64,000 nt of DNA from Aculops lycopersici (lineage: Eukaryota > Arthropoda > Arachnida > Trombidiformes > Eriophyidae). A model generated the notes under the pieces. The model did not search any database. It was not told the DNA's origin and worked only from the letters and a program-made list of their open reading frames with translations. The number at the start of each line of letters is the position of its first letter. The first letter of the stretch is position 1. Below are positions 29,959-41,700 of the stretch, one piece after another. The stretch spans positions 788,592-852,591 of the forward strand of contig WNKI01000003.1 of NCBI GenBank assembly GCA_015350385.1. Reading direction: 5' to 3'. Both the position numbers and the translations under genes were made by a program.

Positions 29959-32480
29959 TAGTTAGTCTCTGTTTCGTTCCCGTCTCTCTCTCTGTGTCTT
30001 TCTCTCCCTTTTCCACTCTCAACTAACTCGCACCGCAGTATAGATGGATACTAGGAGTACAAGTGCTAGCACTAGATAGTTAGTTGGCTGGCTGACTGGC
30101 TAGTTAGTTAGTTAGTTAGAGTGCAGCAATAACAACGACTTCCCTAAGCGAAGCAACAACGACTTAAAATAATTTATTATTATGTCTCTTTATCTCTCGC
30201 CTGCCACAAGCTTGCGACTTCGTTTGCCCTTCCCTCAGATCCCTTCCCCCGCCGAGTCCCTTTAGCCATGGTCTCCATAACCATTGATGCTACTGCTACT
30301 CCACTCGCCCTGTTAACTGCCCCGACCACGATTTGCGTTGAAACCAATTCACTGAAACCAATGAGCAGTCGGTCAACTTGCCGTCGTCGTCGTCGCCGCC
30401 GCCGCCACCGAACTAACTCTTTGGGCACACGAGAGACTCTATCGTCGGCGTTGTTGAAAAGAGTCCAGTCGTTTCTTCGTTTCAATGGCTCTGAATACTC
30501 ATTTGCTAACAAACTTACTAACTCGTCCCAGTGCAACTCAACGTCTCGACAACGGCGACGACGATGACGACGAGGTCGACTGGAATCTCGCAAAGCTAAG
30601 GCGGGAACAAGTTGGTAAGGTTGGCAATTTAGTATTAACTCTTTATGGAATGAGCGTGAGCACTGGGGTTTCTGGTTCTTCAAGTTAGCTAGTAATAGTA
30701 GCAGCGGCAGCAGCCGACGCAATTCAGAGAGCCAAATGGAGAATGCCAAGTCGACGAAGGAGTTTAGTTTCAAAACATTAAATTGAACTGCACGCTTTGT
30801 TGCCACTCCAGCTAAGCTTCGCTTGCTTGGCTCATTGAAAGGGTTAACTTTTCAGTGTCTTGAAAAGTATGCGAGCTGAGGAAACTACCACTACCCCTAC
30901 AGCCGTTTTGGCTAGTCTCTCTAAGCAATTGCACTGCATGTTTAAGTTTATATATACTGCAACTAAGCAACAACCAACACACGCACATTCTTTTGAACAA
31001 GCAATTCTTGTATACCATGCGACCACAATACAATGCAATACAATTCAAGATGATGATGATGATGACGACGACGACTGCACATTATAGGGTTAGGGTTTTG
31101 GTTCCACCCAGTCGACGCTCTTTTCGTCTTCGTTGTAGTTGTTGTTATCGCCGCCTTTACTATTATTGTTCTAGTGGTTCTCTCTTGCCAGCCTATCTAC
31201 TTAATCGGATCCGATAGGAGGATATGAGATGGATTCTATTGGCGCCAGTGGTGGTAATGGTGCTCCGTGGACATCAAAAAAGAATGGCAGCGTTCCGAGC
31301 AATAATTCTAATGAAACGCTCTAGGAAAGTGGGGAGAAAATCACAAATGGCTCGACACGTTTGCCCTTCACACTTCCAATCGCGCGCTTCTGTGTCCTAG
31401 CTGATAAATGTCGCTCTCCTAACTCCCAATTGCGCCACTAGAAAATTATCGTCAGAGCTACGCAATGCAGCGGAAGGAGAGGGGAGGGGACGAGGAGAGA
31501 CGAGACGAGACGCGACGAACGATGCTGCTATCAATTGCTATCAATTAGGTCTAGAGAGATGTGCAAGTGAAACTGTAAATTCTAAATGTTAGATCAGCGA
31601 AAGTTGGCAAGAGGAAGAGAAAAAAATCAAGAGGTTCTGCTGACATCAACTACGGAGACTCTAGATAAGAAGTCTCTCCCTAGTCATGCATGACAAACCG
31701 ACCACAAGCTCGTGGTCGCGGTCGAGATTAAGCACTAAGCATAGGAAAATTGGCCGTTAGGCAAATTGACCGACCACCTAAACATCGGAGCGGCATTTGT
31801 AGAGAGCAGAAAAACCATGTTATGTAATATGACGCTCTAACGAGCAACAACGATGCTCTCCGCAACTCGACAATAGAAAAGCATCCTCCTCTTTGTCTCT
31901 TTTTTTCTAAAGTGGGATCAATAGGCGAGTAAATGGAGCGTTAAACTGCTTGTATCGCACATTCGTTGTTCCTTGTGGTCACTGTAAAATTGAGAGTCAT
32001 CATGCATTCAATTGACCACTGACTGCCCACAACTTCCGTTTGAATATGCGAATATTTCAAAAAAAGCAGCACGAGCATTCTGACTACGACGAGTCAGCAT
32101 TTCACTACTTTGACCAAAGACATGGACAACACTGAACAGCGGACACGAAACTTCTAACGGTCGTTAACCGAAAGAGATGAAGCTGACACATCAACATATT
32201 CCAAATCATAAATTCTAAATAGCATTCTTTCTCTGTTTCTCGAATGCTATTCCTCAACTTCCGTTTGCAGCTTCCTTAACAGCTTCTGGATCGCGAAAAA
32301 AGTTGAGATCATGGTGTTGCATTGGGTCGCTGCAATACCAGTGGGTGTGTAAATTTAGCCCGACAAAAAAGATGGAAAATTAGTGCGTCGCGGGGGGAAA
32401 AAGGGGGAAAATATGCTTTTAATTTTGAATCACACGGTAAGTGTGGCCCTAACTCTACGGCCGGTTCGTTTAATCTTTGT

Positions 32481-35400
32481 TTATGATGAGGGGTTGTTGT
32501 CTCGCTGACTGTAGGACGGCGATGATGGCGAGTACGTCGGCGAGGTCGCTTGGTAGCTTGGCGATGCCGGCGAGTAGTTGGGCGATGTTGGACTATAAGA
32601 TGGCGATGATGGACTGTATGAAGGCGATGCCGGTGAATAACTTGGCGATGTCGGGCTGTATGACGGCGAAGTGGGGCTATAGCTTGGCGATGTTGGGCTG
32701 TAGCTTGGCGATGTTGGGCTGTATGAAGGTGATGTTGGACTATACGAAGGCGACGTCGGCGAGTAACTTGGCGATGTTGGTGAGTAACCAGGCGAAGTTG
32801 GGCTATAGTTAGGTGATGTCGGTGAATAGTTAGGTGAGGTGGGCGAGTAGTTGGGGGATGTGGGGGAGTAGTTGGGGGACGTTGGGCTATAGTTGGGCGA
32901 AGTCGGACTATAATTTGGACTTGTTGGTGAATAGTTAGGTGAGGTGGGCGAGTAGTTTGGTGAGGTAGGTGAATAGTTTGGAGATGTTGGCGAATAATTT
33001 GGCGAGGTTGGTGAGTAATTGGGCGAGGTTGGCTGATAGCGTGGCGAGGCTGGACTCAATCCTAACGGTGAGGTTGGGGAATAAGTATTTGCCGGTGAGT
33101 TCATGTAATCTGGTTGGAAACTTGGAGAGGTCGGCGAATAGTTCGGAGACTGTCCGAAGGCGGATATTGGATTTCTACCCGGCGAGGCGGAGTTGTCGGG
33201 TGACCACACTGGACTCATTAACTCGCTAGGTGACGGCGAGAATGGCGCATTCGGTGTCATACTATGCGGCGAGAAGGCAAGATATTGGGGTGTTTGTAGC
33301 GGATATTGTGGGGTGGCCATACCTGGTGATTGTGTAAATGGCAAATCTCCAACATATTCGTCGAATCCAGCCCAATCATTGACTGCTACTTCGATACCAT
33401 GTTTGCACTTCTCGGGATCTAGCAGCATGCCTAGTGAACCTGTACCAATGTTCGCAAGTTGGCCCATGATGATGCTCTCTGAGACACCTTTAAGTGAGTC
33501 AAGTTCAGCATGTGATGCGGCATCGATCAAAACATCGACAGTTTCTTCAAATGAACATCTCATTAGTGCGCCAACGTCTTGACGATTGATTCCGTGACGA
33601 GTTATGGCCATCAAATGACCCTTTGCGGTCATAACGTCACACAGTAGGGCTAGATGACGATAGTTGACGTAAGAACCATCGAAGGAGATGACGTGATTCA
33701 TTTCTTTCTCGACGGCCTTACGGACAGCTTCAATCCCGAGAACACTGACGATCTCGCAAATGTCGTTTGAGTATGTTCGCTTTGGGTCCACGTCTCGTTC
33801 TGATAATACCCTCATCAAACTGGTTCCGTCAGTCTCTAAAATCCACTCAGCCAACGCCTTGTAGTCACCAGTGTCAGTGATAATAATGCGCTTCTTGTTG
33901 TCAGTTGTGGGCAAGTGCATATAAACTTTCGCGATGGACTCGATACCTTGAAGTGTAATGTCACTCAACATGCTAGCTTCAATACACCTCAAGAATACAT
34001 CATCCTCCATCCTATCCGGCGCCTGTTCATCCTCCTCTTCAGCCATCTTGTCATCGCTGTTCATAATACGAATACGTAGTACAAGTTTCTCGGAGTTATC
34101 ATCGTTGAAAATACAATTTAGATCATCTCCAAAACCAAGGCTGATCTTCTCAGAAATTTGCTCCATAGTGAGCTTCTTGTCAGTCATCCTCTTTCTGTCC
34201 AGCTCGATACGCAAGAGCCATGGCGATATTCTCGACACATCAAAGTCAGGCATTTCATAGTAAATGCTTACCCACTCGCGATCCTCTCTTATTACCGACT
34301 CCTGTGGTACTGGGTCATAATAAATTGCAGTGTTAGCTGTCACCTTTCTCAAGGTAGTATGCTCGAGACGGCACAAAACATCCTTTGCTTTCTCGGCATC
34401 TCTTGCGGCAGCACCAGTTAAGAAAACAGTTAAAGACGGTGTCTTAGGCTTCTTGGAGATATTAATAATTTCTTTCAAACGAGGCACACCGAGTGTGACG
34501 TTTTTAGCTGACACTCCAGCATAATGGAAAGTGTTCAAGGTCATCTGGGTTGCAGGTTCTCCTAAAGACTGAGCAGCCAGAGCGCCGACCATCTCACCTG
34601 GTTGGGCCTGGGCTTGTTGAAATCTTGTCTCGATTTCACCGACCAACCATTCGAAAGCCTCAGTTGTTAGTCTGAATTCTTCTGCCACTCGTTTGCTACA
34701 CAAGGTCGATCTGACTAGAGCCTTGAAGAGAATGGTGGCATTCTCATTAGCTTGCAAACTTAAGCGATCCTCTCCTGGTACAATTGTCAACTTATTCACC
34801 AAGTTATCTACGCTCTTGACAACCTTAAGGGGACTCAGGTTTGTTTGAGATCGTTGGTTTATGTGGAAAATTTTCTGTGCATTCCAAATCATACGCTGGA
34901 TGTTACATGGCAATACGACGTTGTGATCACCTGTTGGAAAAATTGAGCGGATTCTCTCCCGGTCCTTCTTGAGGCGATCCCATTCTCGCTCCAACTCGAG
35001 ATTTGCAACGCCCAATGTCTCACGAACGACTTCGTCGGTGAATATACGTTTAAGGTGTCTCTCACTAGATGTGTCAAATTTAAATCTATCCTCGAATGCT
35101 TGATTGGATGGTCTGAGGGTGGGTAACTGCTGAAACTCTACACTGGCTCCATCAAGACCGTCCTCTCCGTATCTCAACTGAATCACTTGGCCGTTGGAGT
35201 TTCGGACAGTTCCGTCATAGGTCACCATGACACTCTCCATAGCCTTGATAAGCCGACGCTGAATGTAACCGGTTTCGGCAGTCTTGACAGCTGTATCAAT
35301 AAGACCCTCTCTTCCTCCCATTGAGTGGAAGAAAAATTCGGAAGGATTCAATCCAGCTAGGTAAGAATTCTCTACGAAACCACGACTTTCGGGACCATAA

Positions 35401-37856
35401 TCGTCTTTGATGAAATGCGGCAAAGTTCTTTTTCGGAAACCAAACGGGATACGTTTACCTTCAACGTTCTGCTGGCCGACACAAGCGATAACTTGAGAAA
35501 TGTTAATCTTAGAGCCTTTCGAACCAGCAACGACCATAGACTTGAAGTTATTGTATTCAGATAGTGATTTTTGCGCTGATGCGCCAGTCTTATCACGGGC
35601 GTCATTCAAAATTCGATTGACTTGATTCTCGAATGTCTGTCTTAGGGTATTACCCGGTGTTGGTTCTAGACCCTTCTTATGAGCCTTTTGGATGACTTCA
35701 ATGACATTCTGCTTAGCTTTCCTGATGGTGTCTTGGATGTCCTCGTAAGTTAAAGGATCGGCGATAGTATCACCGATACCGATGGTGTGACCCTCAAGCA
35801 AGAGCCAATTGTTGACAACAGTCTGGATGTGTCCATAAAATAACCCAGCGGTTTCTTGACCGAGTTCGTTAAACACAACGTGCATCAGAGAACCACTAGC
35901 TGAACCAACAGTTTTGGAACACACGATACCACTAATCAGGACACCGTGTTCAATCAATACTTTAGTGTCACCAACTGTTAGCCACTTATACGGACCCTCA
36001 TCTTCATCATCGGGGTGAGTCGAGTGATTCCTGATAAGGTTGACAGTTCCAGGTATAATCATTGAAAATAGTTGCTTGCCCGTCCATAATGGCTTGGGCT
36101 TGATAACGGCTGGCATGGGCATTTTACCATCCCATGTTGGCAGGAACATTAATAGGTTCATCATTTGTTCTGATGTTAGGAACACATCTCTCTTGGTCAT
36201 TTTGCGCACGGCACATAAGGTGTCTTGCACAATACCCATTACTGGTTTGTTGCTTTGAGGGGTGACAATCAGTCGAGGCACCATCGCTAGTTGTTCGATC
36301 TCAGCCTTGGTTTCAAGGGATTGAGGAACGTGAAGATTCATTTCATCTCCATCGAAGTCGGCGTTATAGGGTGAGGTCACACTAAGGTTCAATCTAAAAG
36401 TCGACCAAGGGAGTACCTTGATTCTGTGACCCATCATAGACATTTTGTGCAGTGTTGGCTGTCGATTGAATACAACAATATCGCCAGTCCGAATATGTCT
36501 CTCGACTTTGTAGCCGACTTGTAGATGAAGATCACTTAGTTTTGGATGGAAACGCAGGTCTATACGTTCACCGTTGTCACGAATAATATATTTAGCTCCA
36601 GGATATTGATTGTTTCCCTTAGCCACAAGTTCACGCATTTCTGATAAGTTGAATGGTGTGACAATCTCCGGAAAGGTAAGATTTTGTGCGATGGATCTCG
36701 GAACACCAACTTCGTCAATCCTAAGGTTAGGATCAGGTGTGATGACTGTACGAGCTGAGAAGTCGACACGTTTACCCATAAGGTTACCACGAATACGACC
36801 CTCCTTACTCTTGAGTCTTTGTTTGATGGATTTGAGCGGTCTACCAGATTTTTGTTGAGCTTTTGGCACGCCTGGAATTTCGTTATCTATAAGGGTGGCG
36901 ACATGATATTGAAGCATTTTGATATTCTCAGCTATGATATGCGCAGCAGCGCCTGCTTGTTCGTTTCGCTTTAGTTCGTTATTACACTTGACGATATCCG
37001 CAAGCTTGTGTGTGAGATCGTCTTGATTTTTTGCTGAGCCAAACATGACAACTGCTGGACGAACAGCTAGAGGGGGCACAGGTAACACTGTGATGATCAT
37101 CCAATCGGGTCTTGCAAAACGAGGATCCATACCAATGATGTAACACTCCTCATCCGATATGTGCTTGAAAATCTCCCAAACCCTTTCGGCAGTAAGGTCG
37201 ATCTTGCGCTCTTGAGTATCCTCATTAGTATGCTTCCATTGAGCGGTGAGTTCCAAGCCGGCACGTCTAATCTGAGGTTGTACTCGACCACAACCACCGT
37301 GGGCCAGCTTCTTCTTTTCATCGTCTTCTGTTTTGGCAATATCAATTCCTGCAAATTCGCTCTTCTGAGGCTTCAATTGATCGATATCCTCACCACCCTC
37401 GCAGACTGTCTTCGTCTTGCAAAGGTCGTAGATTGCAGTCAAACGCTTGCGCGGATTACCGCGTGTGTCGTGCACGGCATCTTTGACACGCTGATTCGTT
37501 GGTGACACTAATAGTTTTGAACAATAGAAACATACACAACGTAATACTTTGATTGTTTTAGGTATAAAGCCGACGTGAAAAACTGGTTTTGCTAGTTCGA
37601 GATGACCAAAGTGACCACAGCATTCGGTAAGATTACCTCCACAGGTTTTGCAACGAGATGTTCTGTCGATGACACCCTGGCGTGGATCCATCAGACCTCG
37701 ATCCTTAGGGGTACCATTCTCGTAAATTTCTGCATATTCCACCCCACCTTCAGTGACAGACATTTGTCTTATCTCATCGGGGTTTAATATGCCAAATTGT
37801 ACACATTTTGGTTCCCTAACTGGGGCCTTCGAATCGCTAGTAACAATGTTAGCCAT
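32481..37856 (-). CDS. POLR2A: DNA-directed RNA polymerase II subunit RPB1
   Basis: 1,791 residues from ATG 37856 in one exon. Catalytic largest subunit of Pol II. Visible: clamp zinc site CKTCGGNLTECCGHFGH near residue 70; the Mg-binding loop NADFDGDEMN near 498 with all three aspartates; bridge-helix region (TAVKTAETGYIQRRLIKAME); trigger loop GEPATQMTLNTFHYAG near 1100; then the CTD. The CTD starts about 1510 and has three diverged heptads followed by exactly 25 in-register heptads (bases 33038 down to 32514), ending in YSQRDNNPSS. Heptads 1-11 of these all have Asn at position 7; heptad 12 has Gly; most later ones Ser. No Lys7 is present. The CTD is shorter and more uniform than in Drosophila (about 42 repeats) or vertebrates (52). 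The rest is highly conserved and the gene is clearly functional. Confidence 0.98.
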   Translation of the reverse strand: MANIVTSDSKAPVREPKCVQFGILNPDEIRQMSVTEGGVEYAEIYENGTPKDRGLMDPRQGVIDRTSRCKTCGGNLTECCGHFGHLELAKPVFHVGFIPKTIKVLRCVCFYCSKLLVSPTNQRVKDAVHDTRGNPRKRLTAIYDLCKTKTVCEGGEDIDQLKPQKSEFAGIDIAKTEDDEKKKLAHGGCGRVQPQIRRAGLELTAQWKHTNEDTQERKIDLTAERVWEIFKHISDEECYIIGMDPRFARPDWMIITVLPVPPLAVRPAVVMFGSAKNQDDLTHKLADIVKCNNELKRNEQAGAAAHIIAENIKMLQYHVATLIDNEIPGVPKAQQKSGRPLKSIKQRLKSKEGRIRGNLMGKRVDFSARTVITPDPNLRIDEVGVPRSIAQNLTFPEIVTPFNLSEMRELVAKGNNQYPGAKYIIRDNGERIDLRFHPKLSDLHLQVGYKVERHIRTGDIVVFNRQPTLHKMSMMGHRIKVLPWSTFRLNLSVTSPYNADFDGDEMNLHVPQSLETKAEIEQLAMVPRLIVTPQSNKPVMGIVQDTLCAVRKMTKRDVFLTSEQMMNLLMFLPTWDGKMPMPAVIKPKPLWTGKQLFSMIIPGTVNLIRNHSTHPDDEDEGPYKWLTVGDTKVLIEHGVLISGIVCSKTVGSASGSLMHVVFNELGQETAGLFYGHIQTVVNNWLLLEGHTIGIGDTIADPLTYEDIQDTIRKAKQNVIEVIQKAHKKGLEPTPGNTLRQTFENQVNRILNDARDKTGASAQKSLSEYNNFKSMVVAGSKGSKINISQVIACVGQQNVEGKRIPFGFRKRTLPHFIKDDYGPESRGFVENSYLAGLNPSEFFFHSMGGREGLIDTAVKTAETGYIQRRLIKAMESVMVTYDGTVRNSNGQVIQLRYGEDGLDGASVEFQQLPTLRPSNQAFEDRFKFDTSSERHLKRIFTDEVVRETLGVANLELEREWDRLKKDRERIRSIFPTGDHNVVLPCNIQRMIWNAQKIFHINQRSQTNLSPLKVVKSVDNLVNKLTIVPGEDRLSLQANENATILFKALVRSTLCSKRVAEEFRLTTEAFEWLVGEIETRFQQAQAQPGEMVGALAAQSLGEPATQMTLNTFHYAGVSAKNVTLGVPRLKEIINISKKPKTPSLTVFLTGAAARDAEKAKDVLCRLEHTTLRKVTANTAIYYDPVPQESVIREDREWVSIYYEMPDFDVSRISPWLLRIELDRKRMTDKKLTMEQISEKISLGFGDDLNCIFNDDNSEKLVLRIRIMNSDDKMAEEEDEQAPDRMEDDVFLRCIEASMLSDITLQGIESIAKVYMHLPTTDNKKRIIITDTGDYKALAEWILETDGTSLMRVLSERDVDPKRTYSNDICEIVSVLGIEAVRKAVEKEMNHVISFDGSYVNYRHLALLCDVMTAKGHLMAITRHGINRQDVGALMRCSFEETVDVLIDAASHAELDSLKGVSESIIMGQLANIGTGSLGMLLDPEKCKHGIEVAVNDWAGFDEYVGDLPFTQSPGMATPQYPLQTPQYLAFSPHSMTPNAPFSPSPSELMSPVWSPDNSASPGRNPISAFGQSPNYSPTSPSFQPDYMNSPANTYSPTSPLGLSPASPRYQPTSPNYSPTSPNYSPTSPNYSPTSPNYSPTSPNYSPTSPNYSPTSPNYSPTSPNYSPTSPNYSPTSPNYSPTSPNYSPTSPGYSPTSPSYSPTSPSYSPTSPSYSPTSPSYSPTSPSYSPTSPSYSPTSPSYSPASPSYSPSSPSYSPTSPNYSPASPSYQATSPTYSPSSPSYSQRDNNPSS
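32514..33038. repeat. 21-bp tandem repeat encoding the RPB1 CTD heptads
   Basis: 25 units of 21 bp in perfect register, encoding YSPTSPx. The codons differ between units, so the repeat is maintained by protein selection more than by very recent DNA expansion. Confidence 0.9.
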
Positions 37857-38712
37857 GTTTCTAGCTGCTCAGGCTCCTGGTCTGTAAGGATCAAGAGACT
37901 TTTATCGCCGCTACCTTCCCTATCTTGATGGCTTCAATATACGATTTATGAATCTTGTATGATTATGGATGTATTAAGTATTGAATTGATTCAAAATATA
38001 AGTTTACAATAATAATAAGAATAATAATAATAAGGATGCTCTCAGGTAGGGAGGTTCGAATGCCGTCAAAACCTGTGATGAAATGCATGGAGCGAATTTG
38101 CCGCACCGAAACGCGTGATTTTCGCCTTGGCTACGCGAATTCACTTTGGCGGGTAAATTCGAACCGCTCACAACTCGGGAATGGCGAGTTGTCCAAAAAA
38201 ATCGTAATGTTATTATCCTCAATTATAAATGAATGTCTATCTATAATGGATCAAATCACATAACATCGGCTCAAATTATAATATTCGACCACAGAATCAG
38301 AACTTATATCATAATCAGATAGATTTGCGAATTTACAATAGCTTAACTTACAGTTTTCCAACAAGTAAGCCGGCGAGTATCCAGCAAATAACGCAGGCAA
38401 AACACACTAAGCCTTGCACAAGGGCAGTTCTGGACGCAATGAAGGTTCGCCTGAGCGCTAGATATTGCTGGTTGAAAACTTCATCCAATAGCCGCGTAAG
38501 GACCTCGGAGAGGACCTTACGCAATTTTTGGAGGCCTTTGGCCTTACCTCATCAATGTTTACTAACAAACTAATCGACCTCACTAGATGATGTGGGATCG
38601 GCTTGTCGTGGGCTGTTGTCTGAACAAACCCGATGACCACTGATTGCAGAGTTTGGCAAGAATAAGAGGAAATGATAGCAAAAAATTTTTGCCTAATACT
38701 TATAATTGTTTA
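37857..38712. other. Spacer between the SBF 3' end and the RPB1 5' end
   Basis: Presumed RPB1 promoter and 5' UTR on the right-hand template. Contains a short hairpin (ACAACTCG / CGAGTTGT, near 38168-38190) and a stronger one at 38494-38522. GGTTCGAAT words resembling a tRNA B-box occur (near 38050 and, reversed, near 38157), but no cloverleaf could be built. Confidence 0.45.
38494..38522. repeat. Hairpin, 13-bp arms
   Basis: GCGTAAGGACCTC and the complement-matching GAGGACCTTACGC pair at 12 of 13 positions around a three-base centre. Function unknown. Confidence 0.6.
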
Positions 38713-41700
38713 TTAATCTACCGGGAGGGATGTTTCAATCTTTGACCACAAATTAGACCACTGACTTGGATTCAAATTGTACTCGTGTTCAATGTTCTTC
38801 AGGTCACCCATAAGCTGAGTAAGCCCATCAGGTTGAGTCAAGTGGGCACTATCGTAATTGGTTACTACGAGCCGTCGTTTTGAAATATTCGACTGTTCAA
38901 TGCTAGCCTGTAACTCTTCTTGATGTTGTTTGGTCATAGTAAACACTTCAGTATCATATGATGGACCATGGATGAGATCCTCAGATGTGTAATAGTCCCA
39001 CAGCTTAAACATTGCAATATTTGCACTCGTCTTCAATACCGCATTCTTGGTTGGGTCTAAAAAGTTCACAGGTGTATAATAGTAATTGAAAAATATTGGT
39101 GATTGACTCCATAATCTATCAGCGTAATCCCAAAACGATGTTCCAATATAATTCATAGTTGGAGGTGTCAGAGTCTTTCCATTATTTGCACCTTGTAAAC
39201 CAGGTGAAGGTTTACCTGACGGTGAGTCTGGGTGGGACATTGGGCTAGCTGGTGCAATATTTATCTCTGAAACTTCGCTACCTTGACGGCTGTGGCGCCC
39301 TATTGCATTTAGGTTCATGTTGGATGCTGAGTTGTTACTGGAACTGGAAACTCCACTCGATGAGCCGTGTATGGATTTTGGTCCGAAGGAACTCAGCGAT
39401 TGAGCTGGCGATACTATTTCTTCATTCAACCATCCTAGTTCAGATCGCTCGGCTTCACAGTCCAACAGGAAAGTTCTAAAGCGACATGACACGTGATGGT
39501 AGGCGATAAACTTTAGGTAATATTGATTGAACTCAAATGATAGTGGAAATTGTCTATGGATTTGATGCACTAGATCTAAGAATTGTAAAAACATCGGAGC
39601 AAATCCTGAAGTTGGTGATGCTATAGTGTGATTGGAGCGGTGCGAAAATCGGTGCCCAAACGCTAGCCATTCCTTTTCTATCAATACACGGAAGCCATCA
39701 AAAGTTCTATAATAGGGATCCAAACAAAGTTGAGAAATAGATGTTATTTGAGGTGTCAAGTCCCAGCCATCCTCAATGGCCAGTAGAACAGACTTGCCTT
39801 GATTATCTATGAGATCGACAATACTATTCGCACATTCCAATATTGATTTGAGTTGCTCAAACCAACCCAATCCTTCAATAGTTTTGGTGAGGCTAGATTC
39901 GGAGTCGAGTGGAGGCAAGGGTGCCGAAGGAATACAGGCACGTAAGAATTTGGCAAAGTTAGTTTTGACTTGGCGGACCTCATGCAGGTCGAGCGGTATG
40001 AACTCGCAGGTTCGATGCAGTTCGGTCTTGATATTCTTAATAAGAGCTTTTTCAGTCATGATGTACAACACATCTCCAGTCTTTTTATACATATCAAAGA
40101 TTCCCTTACCCTGAAAACCACTCGACCTTAATAATAAAGCCTTGGTCCGAGCGTGACGCCAAATGACGGCAGGGAATCTATTGGACTTGTAGAAACGCGA
40201 CATCCTCACGACACAGTCTTCCGTTAATCCTGGTGGTAGGACAACAAGTCCCGGGTAACTTCTTGTGATCGAATAATTTAGATTAATTGAAGTTATGAAG
40301 CATTGATCAGGAATATTGTTATTGTTACCGTTACTGAAAGTCCTTTGATGCTTGTTCGATGAGCTTTGGAAGAAATTTGCCAGGGCCATGTTGGACGAGC
40401 TGCTAGAGCTGGCACTCGAGCTAGTTATGCTACCTAAGTTGAGTCGGAAGTAGTCTTTCACATAGTTCATCTGAGCCATCTTAGCGAGGGTGTTAGCCCC
40501 CGATTGTTGAATCTTGATCTGTGGCGAGGGTGGCACTATGGGACGAGGCAAGGTGGACTTGAGGTGTAAGCTACTCTGATGTTGGGACTGATCACTGGAG
40601 GCCGTTGATTCATTCAACGAGTCCATTTGCTCATTGGATCTCATGTGATCGCTCATACTTGAAGAGCTGGCAGTGGAACCTATGGCTAATGTCTTGGAAT
40701 CTTTAGAACTACCTGAGAAACCATCGAAAATGTAACGATTCTTGTTCGGGTCCTTTTTCTTTAGACCGGCCCTTTGTGCAGTCTTCATAAAAGTCCTCTT
40801 GGCGAAACCCTTTAGGGTGGCACTCTTGGGATTTTTGGTTTTCTGCGTAAGCAATATAGATTTGTTAGGAACAAGTAGCTGTGATGTAAATGCAAAGAGC
40901 TGGAAGATGGTGGCAGGTGAGCGCTGCCTTATAACATGCTTTCTGAAACCATCTATATTCTCCGAAGTCACTTCCTCGTCGAAGGCAACTCTCATCAATT
41001 GGAATGTATTACTTCTAAGTTGTAGACCTTCTTGTAGGTATTGATCGACAGCAGGGACGGCATGAACAGAGATTTTCTTCTCCTTGGTTAAGGTAGCGGT
41101 GGGAAAACTCCTGACTACAGTTTGTTCACAATAGAAGGGGTCACAAGGTCGACCCTTGAAAATAATTCTGTAGTTGGTGACAAATATGCCTCCCTCAGCA
41201 GGTAGATAGACAGGACCCCCGATGTGGGCGCCAATCGATTCATCCTTAACATTATCCTTATCCCTGCCATCAGGCAATAGATACGTTCTCAATCCCGGCA
41301 TTAGTAGCTCTTCGCCATCAATCAAGTCTGGGTTTGTTATCTTTGGCTTCATCACTGGCGGCAGTCTCTTACTTTCCCTGTAAACTGATTCAAGAGTTTC
41401 AATTTGCATAGCCACAACTTGTGGGATCATGGCATGGAGAGATCTAAGGTGGTCCTCGCCGACACAACTATCGATACAAACTTTGTCAACGAAGCGAGTT
41501 ACAAACTTGACTACACCTGCAGCTACTTCCGAATTGGAGAAAGTATTCATGTTTGACTCGTCCTCAAATCCACTTTCCTCATCACTGTTGCTGTTTCGAT
41601 CACTTCCGTTCGAATGGGTTCTCTGGCTCGAGTTATTCCCAGCCAATGTGCCGGGCTGAGTATCATTATTAGAATTGTTGGGATTTGTTGATTTGGTGGA

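Larger units (their letters stand above)
27752..32480. other. Non-coding interval between DM gene B and RPB1
   Basis: About 4.7 kb. The left 460 bp belong to the duplicated block. Hairpins crowd 28560-29000, a 313-bp MITE sits at 29646-29958, and the rest is purine- or CT-rich DNA without a supported gene. Near the RPB1 end, ATTAAA signals on the minus strand (TTTAAT at 32469-32474 and near 32415) probably end the RPB1 transcript. Confidence 0.5.

Noticed and set aside
30180..30806. 208-codon minus-strand frame with Arg-rich runs
   Set aside because: The Arg and Leu runs come from CGC/GTC repeats read on the minus strand; no domain is visible and competing frames exist on the other strand.
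38040..38170. GGTTCGAAT words suggesting a tRNA gene
   Set aside because: Neither strand allowed a 7-bp acceptor stem with D and anticodon arms at the right spacing from the B-box-like word.
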